Counted from the stretch's first letter, positions 41,843-54,381 are shown. The stretch is DNA of 64,000 nucleotides from Mermis nigrescens (GCA_036768485.1 JAVLUZ010000273.1:2997015-3061014), one strand, 5' to 3'. The notes: generated from the sequence alone by a model not told the origin. Made by a program: numbers and translations.

Positions 41843-42250
41843 TTCTATAGTCTGCTCCGTTCCAGACGGCCCATTTTTGTTTAACGGCTCATTACTGTAT
41901 CAGAATACTTTGTGGTTTAATTTGTTGCTGCAATGTGTTAGATGCGCCACATGTTAAGCAAAGCAAAGCACGTTGAACATCAATAAGAAGAGTTTAAAAC
42001 AATTAGCCGCTCGAGACCATAACTGAAGAAGCAAAATTGCGTAGTGAAAACTTGATACAGTAATAAGACTTATGAAAACGGGCCGTTTGGAAAAGACTAT
42101 AAAAATAAGTATGTTGAGATGTGAGGACATTCGGTCTCCGGATCCCGAACGACTCCATGTATCACACTAGAAAAGTTCTACGAAGCAGCTAAGATTAAAC
42201 ATTTTCAAATTAATAAATAGCGACCAAAGTAGGAAGTGTATGTACCTAGG

Positions 42251-42612
42251 CCAGTATCCAGGATTCGGCCAATGGGCGCACCCCCAACATAAATTGGTCT
42301 ATACCTCAGGAAATTCGTCCCAACAGCTCGGTAAAACCGCATATTCCGACGTTTTTCGACGCGCTCTATCTAATAACATAAAATTCGAAATTTTTGCAAA
42401 GTTTTTTACTTCCTTAAAAGGCTATAAAAAGTTTAATTATTTTGGTCGCACTTGAGCCAAAATCATGGGAAATACTGCACATCTGGCGCGAAGCGCCGAA
42501 AAATTGAAGTAATTACCACAAACACATGCGACTTTTCATCTTCCCATGCATTACCTTTCAAAAAAAATTTCTGGCCGAGGAGGGTGGCCTCTCCCTTAAA
42601 TACGGCCCTGCA
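42251..42612. mobile_element. Short CAGGCC...GTATCCAGG-ended repeat
   Basis: The left end AGGCCAGTATCCAGGATTC and right end AAATACGGCCCTG resemble the 5204-5996 family. The flanks GTATGTACCT and CATGTATATACCT look like a decayed duplication. The hairpin GGCGCGAAGCGCC is at 42485-42497. Confidence 0.6.
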
Positions 42613-43180
42613 TGTATATACCTAATATTGACAATTGTTCAGTAACATGCGTAATTTCAACCTTTTGTCGGCTATGTAAATTAATTATGGATCAGACAAA
42701 GCAATTAAGGTAAAATATTGGTTACGATTCACACGAAATCGAAATTCGTGGGAACACTTTTATGCATAAAAAGGCTTTATTAGACATTATACTAAACGTA
42801 CAGTTGAAGTTTTCCGACAACGGCCAATTCCTACGTAGTCTGTTTTACATAAGCTTGCACTCGACGATTTCAAATGCGGTAAACCAATGATTTTCTAAAC
42901 TTGCTTTAAATTGATCTATAAGTTACCAGTTTAAGTTAGTAAAAACTTTAAATGTCATGTGAAACAGACTACGGATTAGATATCAACATATATTGTATGT
43001 ACCTACATCAATTACGGTACAACGCTAAAGATGTAGTTGGCATCAAATTTTACACAAAATTATATAACGGCAAAATATTTCGGCAGTCCATGGACTCCAC
43101 GATGCTAAGGTGGATAACATTAGTAATAATCTTAGCTACCCAGTAAAGAACCTTTCTCTTTGGTAATCATCCATAATCTC
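42613..43180. other. No gene seen
   Basis: AT-rich. The 64-codon plus ORF at 42952 (MSCETDYGLDINIYCMYLHQ) has no recognisable similarity and poor support. Confidence 0.4.
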
Positions 43181-43184
43181 GCGG

Positions 43185-43502
43185 TGTCCACAGAAATTTT
43201 TTCACCCCACCCAGATTTCGCTTTTAAAATTCGTAGAAAAGATACTTTTGCGTTTTTAGCTATCTGCTTGCTCAAAAGTGTCGAATTTTTATGCTCATTT
43301 CTTGACTACCTATATTTTATTCAATTTATTCAAATTTTCCGACATTTTTTAAATTTTACATTTTTTAAGCTCTAGAAAGATTGAGCATCGTTTGACACGT
43401 CTAAAAACGACGTTTTTGGCGCAATTCTACCGTTTTTGAGCCCAAAAACACTCTGAAATTTCACCTTTTCCTTCCCCAGAATTCGCATCCTGTGCATGTC
43501 TG
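43185..43502 (+). mobile_element. MITE, CAGACATG family, partial copy
   Basis: Shares TTTTTCACCCC, AAAATTCGTAGAAAAG, TTTGCTCAAAAGTGTCGAATTT, TTATTCAATTTATTC and GATTGAGCATCGTTTGACACG with the other copies; ends CTGTGCATGTCTG. The left end is degraded. Confidence 0.7.
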
Positions 43503-43875
43503 TTCACAATCCAGTTTTTTACTTCTACTGCCGAAAAAAGAAAATTTTGAAATAAGCTCGATTACAATTTTTGATCTAAACTCCTTTTACGCCCACGTGT
43601 GAATATTGCACGATATTGCGCACTCTGATAATTCACTGAATCAAGAGAACTTATGAATAACAATGCAGCAAATTAAAACATCAGAACAAATTTTGAACGA
43701 ATAAGTCTCAAACACTCAAATGAAAGACCCGTTCCGTGGCCCGCATCTTTTTCTTTTTGCATAACTTCTCTTATATCCTCTGCGTCCTCCTGGGTCGTTA
43801 ACTGTGGCAAAGCATCATCAACTAGATGGAACAATACAAAGTATTACGGCAAAAATATTTTGAACGCACCACAGC

Positions 43876-44259
43876 CATACATGATCTTGGAGGTTAGAGG
43901 GTTTTCATCGCCCCGTAAACTTTCCACTCCCCCCTAGAAATTTTTTAAACCCTCCCTATTCCTGATTTTTCAAAAATTTCCAAAAAATTCGTGCGCTGTT
44001 TTCTGCACTTTCAGCCATATATTTGCTCAAAAGTGTCGAATTTCCGGCGCCTGGCGCCATATACTCACTTCTTGACCATGTTTTGTTTGATTTATTCGAA
44101 TTTTTGAATTTTTTGTCGAATCTTTTTGGTTATTATGCTCTAGAAAGGTAAGCATCGTCAGAAACGCTGAAGAATGATGTTTTTGACGCGTACTCACGAT
44201 TTTTGAGCCCAAAAAAGGCACTTTAAAATTTCACACACCCCGGAATTTCCATGCTGTGC
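43876..44259 (+). mobile_element. MITE, CAGACATG family
   Basis: From CATACATGATCTTGGAGG to CCATGCTGTGCG, full internal pattern present, including GGCGCCTGGCGCC in the hairpin position (44045-44057). The right end is approximate. Confidence 0.72.
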
Positions 44260-44692
44260 GAAACAGCAACAACAAGCAATTAAACAGATATAGAATCAAA
44301 GTGATATAATTTCGACAATTTACATTAAACATTAGACAGGCAACCCGTAAAAATTTTATGCGATTTTTAAAGTCGCTCTTCATACTATTGCATACATACT
44401 TGCTCTATATCTATTCAAGGTCGCTGCATCACAAAGAACCAAACTTTTACCAATCGAGGATGCTATGCTATTATTGGTTAGGTTAGGTACGAAAGTGTAG
44501 ACTCTCGCCCCAGTAATAAAGCGCTAACTATACTTTTATCTGAAAAACTAAAAATCTGCGAAGAATTTCAAAAATACTTGATGTGTTCGGCCGGATAGAT
44601 AAAGACTGATAACAAAGACAGCTTACGATATCGACCGCACGCATCTACTGCTCGTCTTGTTCAACACATCACGCGCGTAATATAGTTGTCAG

Positions 44693-45971
44693 ACTAGCAA
44701 AGAAAAATGTTCCGATGCAGTGCTTTTATAAGGTCCGTTTGTACATGTACAAAGATGGTCCCTAAAAGTCTTTGTACATTTTTTACACACAAATTGTTGG
44801 GTACTGTATTATGGTATAGTATCGATTTTAGTATGGCCAAAACAGAGTTGTTCGACCTTTGATAGTGTATTTTAGCTAATTTCTGGGTTTTTGAGGGACA
44901 AAATCAATAATAAAAACGGCGCGAAGTGCCGAAAAACTTGACATTTTTCCTTTCAAAATGCAATTTCTGACATTATAAAGATACATAGAACACACAATTA
45001 CTCATTTTGGCGCGAAGCGCCGGAAATTTTGCGAATTTCAAACCTTTTTTGCAGTTTTTGTCCTCCAAAAAATCTTTGTACATGTATAAAAACGGTCCCC
45101 AAAAGTCTCTGTTCATCGGGAAAAATCTTTGCCGAATACAAAAAAGCACTGCTCCGATGGAACAAAAAAGACATATATACTTGGGATTACGATTTATTAA
45201 GGATGCGAAAAGAGGGGACTAAAAAAAGCTACCTATGCATATGCCTAAAGTTGTAAAATCTGTTAAAAATTAGACTTTCTGTAAGAAACGCAAAAAAATC
45301 GAAGTATTTTTCTGCGGCCTGCAGATTTAAATAAAGAATTGAACCAAAAGACGATTAAAAGGGCACAAGTTAGCTTTGCAGTTGCTATGGGTAAGTAGAT
45401 TGCGTAAACTAGGAGCGACTTTGTAAGCCAATTGAATGAAACAGCAAACATCGATGCTATCGAGACAATCAAAGAAATTGTTGGTTTAAAGCATAAGGAA
45501 ACGCGCAAGCATAGGTGAAACAGACTACATGTAGGCACACTTGCATGCCCACAACGATTGTACTGCACTAATCACTTGACGCCAGGTTTGCTTGTCATAA
45601 TGCTCATTATAACAAAATAAAACACCTTTAAATACAATTGCACTTCGTTTTCTATCAATCACGATACGAAGCAAGTCAGCATTGCAACTTGCAAGCAATT
45701 TACAAAAAGCATACATTTTAGATTATGTTTATACACTCTTATGAGAAGCATTGTAAATTATTCAAAGAAGGTTAAATTTTTTTAGAGGTCGCAGAATATA
45801 CTTCGATTTTTTGCGTTGCTTACAGAAAGTCTGATTTTTAAAAGATTTTGCGACTTTAGGCATATAAATAGGTAGCTTTTTCCTAGTCCCCTCCTTTTTA
45901 CATCCTTAATATTCCGTAATCCCAAGTACATTCGTCTTTTTTGTTCCATCGAATTATTTTTCTTTGCTAGT
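44693..45971. mobile_element. Inverted-repeat (foldback-like) element, host of a nested MITE
   Basis: The left arm (ACTAGCAAAGAAAAATGTTC, then after the nested MITE GATGGAACAAAAAAGACATA..., to about 45330) is repeated in inverse at 45780-45971 (...TTTTTTGTTCCATCGAATTA, CTTTGCTAGT). Arms are about 200 bp. The 63-101 codon ORFs inside are not recognisable. Confidence 0.72.
44718..45151. mobile_element. hAT-like MITE, CAGTGTTTTTTGTA family, 434 bp
   Basis: The ends are CAGTGCTTTTATAAGG and ATACAAAAAAGCACTG. The flanks TTCCGATG and CTCCGATG differ at one base. It is inserted in the left arm of the 44693-45971 element. Hairpin GGCGCGAAGCGCC at 45009-45021. Confidence 0.85.
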
Positions 45972-46139
45972 ACCCTACTTTTAATCAGCATGATTTGAGT
46001 AAACAGTCAGTAAACACATACAGTAACATGCCATAATAATGACAGCAGTCCAAGAATGCGGAAAACAATATTGTTCTGAACATCAGCGTTATCTTTTTTA
46101 AGCAAGACAATCTTACCTTATTTAAACAGATCAAAGGTT

Positions 46140-47010
46140 TTCAGCAAAAATTGTACGCAACTAGTGGATGTAAAGAACACTTACACACAGATTCGTAATA
46201 CTGACGTTACATGGAACATTTTGAAGAAAATTAAGCTTTAACAATGCTCTGAAACTAAAGTTAATTTGAAGTGTAAACTGCACACAACTACTGGGTATAA
46301 AGAAAACATACAGTCAGATTCGTAATCCTGTCCTTACGGCAGTGTTTTTTTGTATTCGGCAAAGATCTTTCCCGATGCACAAAGATTTTTGGGGACCGTC
46401 TTTGTACATGTACAAAGATTTTCGGGAAGACAAAAACTGCAAAAAAGGTTTAAAATTCGCAAAAATTGAGTAATTGTGTGTTCTATAAATCTTCATAATG
46501 TCCGAAATTGCATTTTGAAAGGAAAAATGTAAAATATTTCGGTGCTTCGCACCGTTTTGAGATGATTATTAGTAATTTTGTGCTCTCAGAAACCCAGAAA
46601 TTAGCTAAAATACACTACCGAAGGTCGTACAACTCTGTTTTTGCCACACTAAAATCGCCACTGTACCATATTATATTACCCAAAAATTTGTGTGTACAAA
46701 ATGCACGAAGACTTTCAGGGACCATCTTTGTATATACATGTACAAACGGACCTTGTACAATAAAAAACACTGCCTTACGGAACAAATTTAAAAAATTCAC
46801 GTTTTGTCACGCTCTGGGAGTAAAATAAATTTGTAGTGCAAACTTTACACATTAACAATAAACGAATAGTGCAAATTTTACACGACTACTGGGCGTAGAG
46901 AAAGCTAACAGTCAGATTCGTAATTCTGACTAGTATAAACTTCACACAAGCACTGACTGTAAAGAAGATTTTAGTCGGATTCGTAATTATGATATTAATC
47001 TGATATTACG
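46140..47010 (+). repeat. Direct repeats of a 'CAGTCAGATTCGTAATNCTGAC' unit, split by a MITE
   Basis: About four units of the form TTTACACnACTACTGGGTATAAAGAAA...CAGTCAGATTCGTAAT lie at 46150-46215, 46260-46335, 46860-46935 and 46940-47000. The 46340-46772 MITE has separated them. Confidence 0.65.
46340..46772. mobile_element. hAT-like MITE, CAGTGTTTTTTGTA family, 433 bp
   Basis: The ends are CAGTGTTTTTTTGTATTCGG and ATAAAAAACACTG, with a perfect 8-bp duplication CCTTACGG (46332-46339, 46773-46780). Opposite orientation to the 44718 copy. Confidence 0.92.
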
Positions 47011-47014
47011 ATCA

Positions 47015-48430
47015 ACATTTATGAAAAAATTACGTCTCCACAATGACCTGAAGACAAATGAATATTAGATGTAAACCACTTTACACTTTGACCCTTGGTA
47101 CATTTTTAGACTTGTGATCATGTCCAGACTCAGAACAGGAAAAGTTGGCAGAAAAAAACAAGACAGAAACACGTTTAACACCCAATTTTTGACTTAACAC
47201 CTGCTCGAAGAACTCAAATATTGATGTAAATAAACGCAATTCGCTGCGAACGTGCACCCTTAGAAAGTACATTATTTTTACACTATTCGACCTATTCCGA
47301 CTTCTAAACGGAGAAAGTAATCGGCATGGCACTTGTCATATTTGCATACATTAACATATTAACCAACCAATAAGACTCGTGCCAACCGCCATGACTACCG
47401 ATCCAAATACTATATAAACACACGCTAAAGCATAGCCGACCAGTTCGACTCGAATTTGTCGTTTTTATACGTACGCTGCTCGAACCGCTGACTATTATTA
47501 GTCGATATTAGTTGGTCGTTTCCTAATGCATCGTTGGCGTTTGACGACGTGCAAATAGACACGTTAATACTTTTCTTGCCTTTTTTCAATTTTTGGTGAA
47601 AAATTCTGCATTTATTCATCTGAAAGTTTTCAATGAAACGACTGATGAAGCTCCCTCAAAGACCAAGTGTAGTCACGCAAGAGCGGAGCCGAATTTAATT
47701 TAAAAAACTGAAAAATAACACCTTTCAAGTTTTTATCTGGTTTATTTTTCAGTTATCTTTAAACGAAAGCAAAAAAAGAAAACACCAGCATAACGCTTTG
47801 AGGAGTAAAAGTCGAAAAATGCAGTTCACACTAATTATCCCAAAATAATTTGTGAGATTCCTAGGAAAGCATCTAGAGCCCGTGGCCCTTAGGGCGAACC
47901 TTGATACAACCCTACTTAGTACCATGCATGCACGTTAGAAGCACCCATGGGTGTGGGGGGCAGGGAAATTAAACCCCCCGCGAATCTGGTAGTCCCCAAA
48001 GATCGATATACCCCCAGAATTGAATTTTTGGCATATTTTTTAGGATTTTCGCCGGTTTTACACCATCCAGACCTCCCTAGAATTTGGTTGCTGCCCATGT
48101 ATGTATAGTTAGGAGAGGTTTCGGAGTATTGTCTTGATTAACTAGAAGGACAAAAAACAAATTTTCTGGGAAATATAAGACCAAGAAACGACAAGAATAA
48201 AACCTGTTTTACTGAAGAGCGTGAAATCAACAACAGAGAGTGTCAATCATGGCAGTTTCTATCCAATTTTAACGTTTAAGCAAAATTTTGAGGCCATTGT
48301 ATCTCAAAAAAGCTGTTTGACCCTATAAACCAAGATGACCTGGTTTCAAACCATCTATGCTGTGCATCTAGTTAGCAGAACCATTACCCAATTTTGAGCC
48401 ATTACATATATGTAAGTATATAAATGGCAA
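47015..48430. other. No gene assigned
   Basis: AT-rich with a TATATAAACAC at 47411 but no convincing ORF or exon next to it. It should contain part of the 3' end of the Spc25-like gene or lie beyond it; I could not locate the remaining exon(s). Repeat piece with CCCATGGGTGTGGGGGG at 47945. Confidence 0.35.
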
Positions 48431-48439
48431 AGTAATTAC

Positions 48440-48960
48440 ATGCATAGTAAGTAACGGCTCGAAATTTAGAGCGAGGGGTCCCCGGCTGTTTTGAGGGAGG
48501 GCAAAGGGGGTGAATGGCCTCCAATTTTCGGCCGAAAATTGCCAAAAAATCCATTTTTTTCAAAAGACGCGAGATCAGAATTTTTCGGGTTTTGGGGGAT
48601 GGGGGGACAACCAACTTTAACTGGGTGATCTCTCACCATACGTGGGCAGCAAGAAAATTCTGTGGGTCAGGATGGGTAAACTTGCCAAAAATGTGACTAA
48701 AAATAGAATTTTGGGGTCTACAGTAATCTCAGGAGGGTTTCAACTTCTTGGGGAATACAAACCCCCACGCCCATGTGTGTGTCTCCCAACCCCTGTTGCA
48801 TGTCTGCGTACATGCATAAATGTAACGGCTGGATGTTGGGTGGAGTTCGCCGGCTATTTGAAGGGAGGGGTGAGGGGTGAATGACCTCCAATTTTCGGCC
48901 GAAAGCGGCCAAGAAACAACTAAAACGGCCAAAAAATTCAATTTATCCAAAAATCAAGGG
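48440..48960. repeat. Two adjacent GTAACGGCT-type repeat copies
   Basis: GTAACGGCTCGAAATTTAG (48450) and GTAACGGCTGGATGTTGGG (48820) each lead into 'GAATGxCCTCCAATTTTCGGCC' and a 'CTTTGGGGGATGG'-like end. Related to 23826-24040 and 55345-55570. Confidence 0.6.
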
Positions 48961-48999
48961 ATGGTCAAAAACTTTCTGGCTCTGGTAAAATGGTATGGT

Positions 49000-49275
49000 A
49001 AAATCCTCTAAGCATGAAGTTACTTGATTCACCTCTGCTGTAGGTGCGGGTGCCTATCCCCCGATTCACAGCCCTAGGCCAGCGCGTCTTAATAGACCGA
49101 GTCTGGGTCACGAGGCCGGTGTGACTGCACAGAACGCTGTTACCATCCACCACACAAGTGCAGCTTCCCATTTATCGACCCCGGAGGGATGAAAGGCTGG
49201 GTTGGCCTGCCGAAAAGAACTGCGTCAACGCGGATTCGAACATAGGACCTTGCGATCCGTAGGTTTACTGGGTGG
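49000..49275 (-). repeat. tRNA-derived SINE
   Basis: On the minus strand: TATGTTCGAATCCGCG (B box), then CAACCCAGCCTTTCATCCC, CCGGGGTCGATAAATGGG and a unique-looking tail. The 'GGGGTCGATAAAT' core after a tRNA-like head is common in SINEs of protostome animals. The A-box half is missing, apparently replaced by a GTAAC-type repeat. Confidence 0.6.
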
Positions 49276-49390
49276 GGTATTCCCCCATCCCCCTGCTACA
49301 TGTATGGTTACGTGGCTAAAAAGAGATATAAAGACAATCCGTTCGAATACATATTACTGTACACTGCGCGTGCGAATCAGAAGAAACTTA

Positions 49391-49477
49391 CTATTGCAGG
49401 TTTCTGTATTTAATGTTACTGAACATCCATAGTCCGGATTTCGCGCAAGCACGTTATTAAATACAATACGCACTTGA
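49391..49477 (-). CDS. Spc25-like protein, exon 5
   Basis: Between CTGTTTCAG and A|GTAAGT the frame set by the earlier exons reads QVRIVFNNVLARNPDYGCSV followed by TLNTETCN. 'V.F.N...+NP' after a coiled coil is what the start of the Spc25 globular (RWD-like) domain looks like. 87 nt, phase 1 both sides. The following exon(s), for about 50-60 residues, I could not identify between 49390 and about 45000. Confidence 0.5.
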
Positions 49478-50039
49478 TCTGAAACAGCCAAAATGTACCT
49501 ATACACTAAATTAATAATGGAATGCAGAGGTATAGGTAACTATTGAAATATTTTCGATACAGGTTTTCTTTATGATGCCCAGGTGCGAATATGTTGCCAT
49601 CCAGAGGTTGATTGGGCAAGCACGTAGCTGGCCGTCCTATTTCGGGAGACCAACACCATTTTGGGGAGACTAAGCCCAAAAAGGCTAAAAACAGCACAAA
49701 ATAATGTTTAAGAAGTCCATTTTTCCGATTTTTTTCAATTTGGGGGGTCGAACCCCCTCACCAGAGATGCGTGCCTGTGATTAGGGAGGCTTTCATTTGA
49801 CAATCAGACATTACGCGTGACTTTACTAAGCCGCGCAAAGATGACGAAATATTATAAAGGTAAATTATATTCAATCAGTTCTGTCAGAACAGTACAACAC
49901 ATCTTATTAGCATAAGGGCAAGGGAAACGAAACGGACTTGGAATTTAAAAGAAGCCTTATTGCTCTCGAATTTTTCAAACGACTTGCATCAAACGAAAAG
50001 GCCACATACTCACATAATCCAATCAAGCACTGCATATGT

Positions 50040-50910
50040 GAAGCGGACGGAATCCGGACAATTGGTAGGAAAACAATTCGTAGGAGGACAACTGGTAGGA
50101 TGACAATTCGTAGGAAGACAATTTGTTGCATAGGTCAATTGGTAGGATACCAACTAGTAGGTATCGTATGTACATAATCGAAGGTAGCAATTACGCAAAG
50201 AGAGTGCAGTAAAGTAAACAAGAGGTAAAAAATGGGTTAATTTCGGTCAACATGTCACAGTGGTCAAAATCATTTACGGCTAAATGTCAGGAGAGTTGTG
50301 GTCGCTATTTTTCATGATTTCGTTGACTTCTTGCTAAATGACCGAATTTTACTTGACTGAGCGTGGAAAAAGAAAGCTATTTTTTGACGGATATGCTTGA
50401 CAAAAATCAGTTCTTTAAAAACCAAAGTAAGTTGCTCTGAAAACAAACGCATTTAAAGTAAACAGCACAACATTGTTTTCAAGTAGCGAAAGCTTGAACC
50501 ACTTTGAAATCAGTTAGCCACACATGTAACAGGGGGATGGGGGCATCGCCCCACTTCACTAAGATGGGTCCGTCTTCCCCCATCCCAACTGTCCGAACTC
50601 GCGAAGAAACATGAAAATGTTAGCGATTTTTCGCCATTTTGGACCGGAATCGCACAATAATAAAAATATCCCCCAGAAGACCATTGCTCTGGTCGCATTG
50701 ACCCTCTCCTTCATCTGAGCATGATTTTTGTGCTGTTCGTGTGTGATTAAGCTTCATATAATTTGATTTCATTTATCGTGGTACTGCATCCTACGAATTG
50801 TCCTCCGACCAATTGTCCTATCCTACAAATTGTCATCCTACCCATTGTCCTTCTACCAGTTGTCGTTCTACGAATTGTCTTCCTACGAATTGTCTTAGAC
50901 CCGAAGCGGA
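50040..50910. repeat. Inverted pair of AGGACAATTGGT arrays (foldback)
   Basis: 50050-50150 has about six units of (G/A)GGACAATTGGTAGGA-like 15-mers; 50785-50905 has about eight of the inverse (CCTACCAATTGTCCT-like). GAAGCGGACG occurs at the outer side of both arrays (50041 and 50904). The middle is AT-rich non-coding with a GTAACAGGGGGATGGGGG repeat. It lies in intron 4 of the Spc25-like gene. Confidence 0.75.
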
Positions 50911-50959
50911 CGCGCAAAGTCATACAAGCACCCGGTGAAAAGTTCTGGAAAGGCGATTA

Positions 50960-52079
50960 AGTGAGTTTCCTTGGAGGGAAGGGGCAAATAAGTAATTAAT
51001 TTTGTTATTTATCAGCCAAATTTTGCCACTTAATTCGTTGTATTTTATTCTTCACGAGTATTTGTGATTAAATTTGCATGAAAACAAATGACAAGGTCGA
51101 TGGAATGATCTGTAGTAATATCAAATTTAAACGAAATAAGGGAAGTAAAGTGTCTGTATGACAGTCCATTGCTCGAAAAATGAGCATATGTGTGTTTGAA
51201 ATAATACTTTTAGATGTCACTTGACGCTTTTTCATGGTTCGAGCGGTTTAGGTCCCAAATAGCCTGAGAGGGTATGCCTTTCAGAAGTCCTGGTAGGGGG
51301 ATACCCCCATACCCACAGTATGCATATATGGCAAAAATGAAACTAGCACTGAGGCTATCAAGTTTTATTTGAGCCATGTTGCTGGTTCAGAGCACTGATG
51401 AGACACAGCCATACACGTTCTGAACTAGCTATAAACAAAAAAATCAGCTTCAAGATTAAATTAAAATTAAATTTGTAGATCCAAACCAAAGGTTTCTGAA
51501 TGAACAACCCACTGCAAACCGCTAAAAAAGGTTGGAATCGTATTCGCGCAAAGAATCAGTCTTGCGAAAAATTATTTTTCTTGCAAGAAAAAATTTAAAA
51601 AATTTTTGTATTTGTAGATCGAATTCTTCAAATTATCGTTCAATTTTAGAAGCTACGAATTTTAGAGTTTTGGAAGTACCTTATTCCAAAGAGCGGATTT
51701 AAGGAGCAAAAGAAAGCGGCGCTTCAAGTATTAATCTGAAGTTTTTTCATCGCAAATAAAAGAAAACGATTAGAAAAGGACGTGTATTTCTTAAAATTGA
51801 TTTTTGACCATGATTCATCGTTTTCAACAAATTTTTCTGTAACATCGTTTGGTTTTTCAGCAGACTTGACTAAATGTTATTTTCAGCTATGAAGCTATAT
51901 AGATTTTTGATGTTCTCCAGCATGAAAATGCTCCAATTTTCGGCGCGTCGCGCCAATAATTGAATTAAAATTATTATTCACTACATTTTAAAATCTTTTT
52001 CGAGATGAAATTTTTCGCGAGATCAAATTTGCTACATTTCTTATCTTCAAAAAGGTGCAAACTTGAGTAAAAGGGCATA
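50960..52079. other. Intron sequence, no gene
   Basis: AT-rich, within intron 4 of the Spc25-like gene. Includes a GGCGCGTCGCGCC hairpin at 51941 and no coding signal. Confidence 0.5.
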
Positions 52080-52480
52080 AAAACGTCCAAATTATCCAGC
52101 GCTTCGCGCCGTATTTATTGTTGATCTTCTTGCCTTCTAAACCCCTCAAAATCGCTGAAAGTTAGCCTAGACATGGAGAATATGTCAAATTTTTCCGGCG
52201 CTCCGCACCGGATTATTCATTTTCTCTGTTGTTTTTGTTTGCAAAACTTAAAGATTGAGCACAAAAACGAAAGTTGATAAGTTGTTCAAGAATTGAATGA
52301 TGGGAAATCAGTTATGCACACAGTTTGAACGATAGATTAAGTGTAAATGATTAAGGAATAAAGTGAAATTTTTTGAAAATTTTTCTTCGCCATTGTATAA
52401 AGCTCGTCGAGAAACGTTCAAAAATGCCTTTAATTTTGCTTGTCTCCTAACAGTTACCGAAATATCCGACTTCAAGGTTT
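52080..52480 (-). repeat. Partial inverted copy of the CAGGCCCGTATCC MITE
   Basis: Reading minus, it matches the 5204-5996 element from 'GTTAGGAGACAAGCAAAAT' through the 'GAGCTTTATACAATGGCGAAG' region to two hairpin units (52195, 52099). No terminal TIR retained. Confidence 0.65.
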
Positions 52481-52553
52481 GCGATTTCCCCCATGAAATA
52501 AAATCCTAAATACTTAGCTATACGCACATAGTCAAGTATATCGCAATGCTTAC

Positions 52554-52658
52554 TATTATGCCCAGTCGTCGCAATCCCCAGTCTTCTTTCAAAAACATCG
52601 ATTCTCGCCTTTAATCTATCTGCCTGATTAGAGCTGGTATTCTGTAGCCTATGTGCAA
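52554..52658 (-). CDS. Spc25-like protein, exon 4
   Basis: After a T-rich tract ending GAG, reads IAHRLQNTSSNQADRLKARI then DVFERRLGIATTGHN. The coiled coil ends and 'RL......FE.RLGI' precedes the globular domain, the junction typical of Spc25. An alternative acceptor 17 nt downstream (CTACAG) would give a stop, which fixes the start. Donor A|GTAAGC; 105 nt. Confidence 0.55.
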
Positions 52659-52923
52659 CTCAAAAAAAACCAACGTTATAATAGTTTGAAAATAAAAATC
52701 ACGAAAAGTTATGTAACGAAGAAACAGCACGAAAGGGTTAAAGTCAAGAATTAAGCCCTAACAGAAAATCTTTTTGCACACAAATTTCTTTAAAGAACTA
52801 TCCAGCTTTTCAAACGCAAAATTCGCCATAATGATAAGGTGATGAAAAATGCATTGTAGAATCATTACGCATTCCCTAAAATTAATCTAATCAAATCACG
52901 TAATGTAAGTACACAAAACTTAC

Positions 52924-53070
52924 TGTCATTTAGCAAATCGATTTCCCGCTTAAGGTTGATCAACTGGCTGCTTTTAAGCTGTTTTTGCTTACTCCAGGCA
53001 ACAAATTCTTCGCTTATTTCTTCCAGAGTAAATCTTTTGCGTTCTATTTCCTTTTTCAATTCGTTTATAT
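52924..53070 (-). CDS. Spc25-like protein, exon 3 (coiled coil)
   Basis: Opens after TTTAAATAG with NINELKKEIERKRFTLEEIS, continues EEFVAWSKQKQ and LINLKREIDLLND, an uninterrupted heptad-like helix. Donor A|GTAAGT; 147 nt, phase 1 on both sides, matching exons 2 and 4. Confidence 0.65.
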
Positions 53071-53230
53071 CTATTTAAAATAACCAGAATGTATGCTGTT
53101 TGAAAAGTTTACAACATAAAAGATTAGGTAATTAAATTACAATGAGATGCATTCTTTTCTTTACGCATACATGCAACCCAAGCTATATTTTTTTGTATTC
53201 TCATGCATGGATCTGTCGTTGTCATACAAT

Positions 53231-53623
53231 CATACATGATCTTGGAGGGCTTGGGGGTTTCGCTGCACCCCGCTCCACCAGAAAATCTTTCACCCCTCCC
53301 CCCACAAATCGGAGATTTTTCAAAAATTTCTGAAAACGTTGTATAAAAGGTGCAGTTTTAAGCGTTTTTCGCTATGTGTTTGCTCAAAAGTGTCCAATTT
53401 TCAGCGCTTCGCGCCATATACTCGTTCTTTGATTATATTTTGTTCAATTAGCTCGAATTTTTCAACATTCTTTCGAAATTTTTCTGCTCTACAAAAATAG
53501 AGCATCGTCAGAAACGCCTGATAACAATGTTTTTGGAGCGTACCCACCCACTGTTTTTAAGCCCAAAGAAGGCACTTTAAAATTTCATCCCCCCACCCGG
53601 AATTCCCATACTGTGCACGTCTG
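53231..53623 (+). mobile_element. MITE, CAGACATG family, 393 bp
   Basis: From CATACATGATCTTGGAGG to CTGTGCACGTCTG. The flanks CATACAAT and CATAAAAT differ at one base of eight. GCGCTTCGCGCC hairpin at 53404-53415. In intron 2 of the Spc25-like gene. Confidence 0.82.
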
Positions 53624-53845
53624 CATAAAATAGTTGAGATTTATTACATATTATATATTATACATTCATTCATATATTCAGACAAACGAGGTATGAAATT
53701 ACTAATCCACCTTCGTTGAAACAGATGATCATATCCAGAGTTCCTGTAAAAAAAGTTCATTCATCGAAATTCTCCAATTCAATCTGTCGCTTTTTTGTTT
53801 TCAATTAACTTTCAAAGAATAATATATAGACTTTGGACATAGTAC

Positions 53846-54255
53846 CATACATGATCTTGGCAGGTTTGGTGGGGTTTCACCCCTCAGAAAGATTTTCACC
53901 CTCACCTCCAGATATTTTTTCACCCCCAGAATTCGCGATTTTTCGACAGTTTCCAAAAATTTGATAAAGATTCGTAGAAAAGGTCCCTTTTTATGCGTTT
54001 TTAGCTATCCATTTGCTCAAAAGTGTCAAATTTTCGGCGCTTAGCGCCGTATACTCATGTTTTGAGTATATTTTGTTCAATTTATTCGACTTTTTTTATT
54101 TGTTTCGAATTATTTACGTTTTCATTCTCTAAAAAGATAGAGCATCATCAGAAACGCGGAAAAACGGTGTTTTTGACGCGTAACTATCATTTAAAAGCTA
54201 AAAACAGCACTTTCAAATTCCCCTCCCCATAGGATTCCCATGCTGTGCATTTATG
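53846..54255 (+). mobile_element. MITE, CAGACATG family, 410 bp
   Basis: From CATACATGATCTTGGCAGG to CTGTGCATTTATG; flanks CATAGTAC and CATAGTAT (7 of 8). Hairpin CGGCGCTTAGCGCCG at 54035-54049. Confidence 0.82.
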
Positions 54256-54381
54256 CATAGTATTGATCGAAAACAGAGGCCTTTTCCAATTTCTGATCAA
54301 AAATCACATTAGTATGCTTTCCGATTTCTGATCAAAACTAATGCTATGAAATATGTATAACAAACATCTCATATTTCTTAC

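Noticed and set aside
45525..45716. 63-codon minus ORF as the missing last exon of the Spc25-like gene
   Set aside because: Its sequence does not resemble the Spc25 globular domain and it lies inside an inverted-repeat element.
47405..47620. Host promoter with TATATAAA and a downstream 65-codon ORF
   Set aside because: The only ORF lies on the opposite strand and has no recognisable features.
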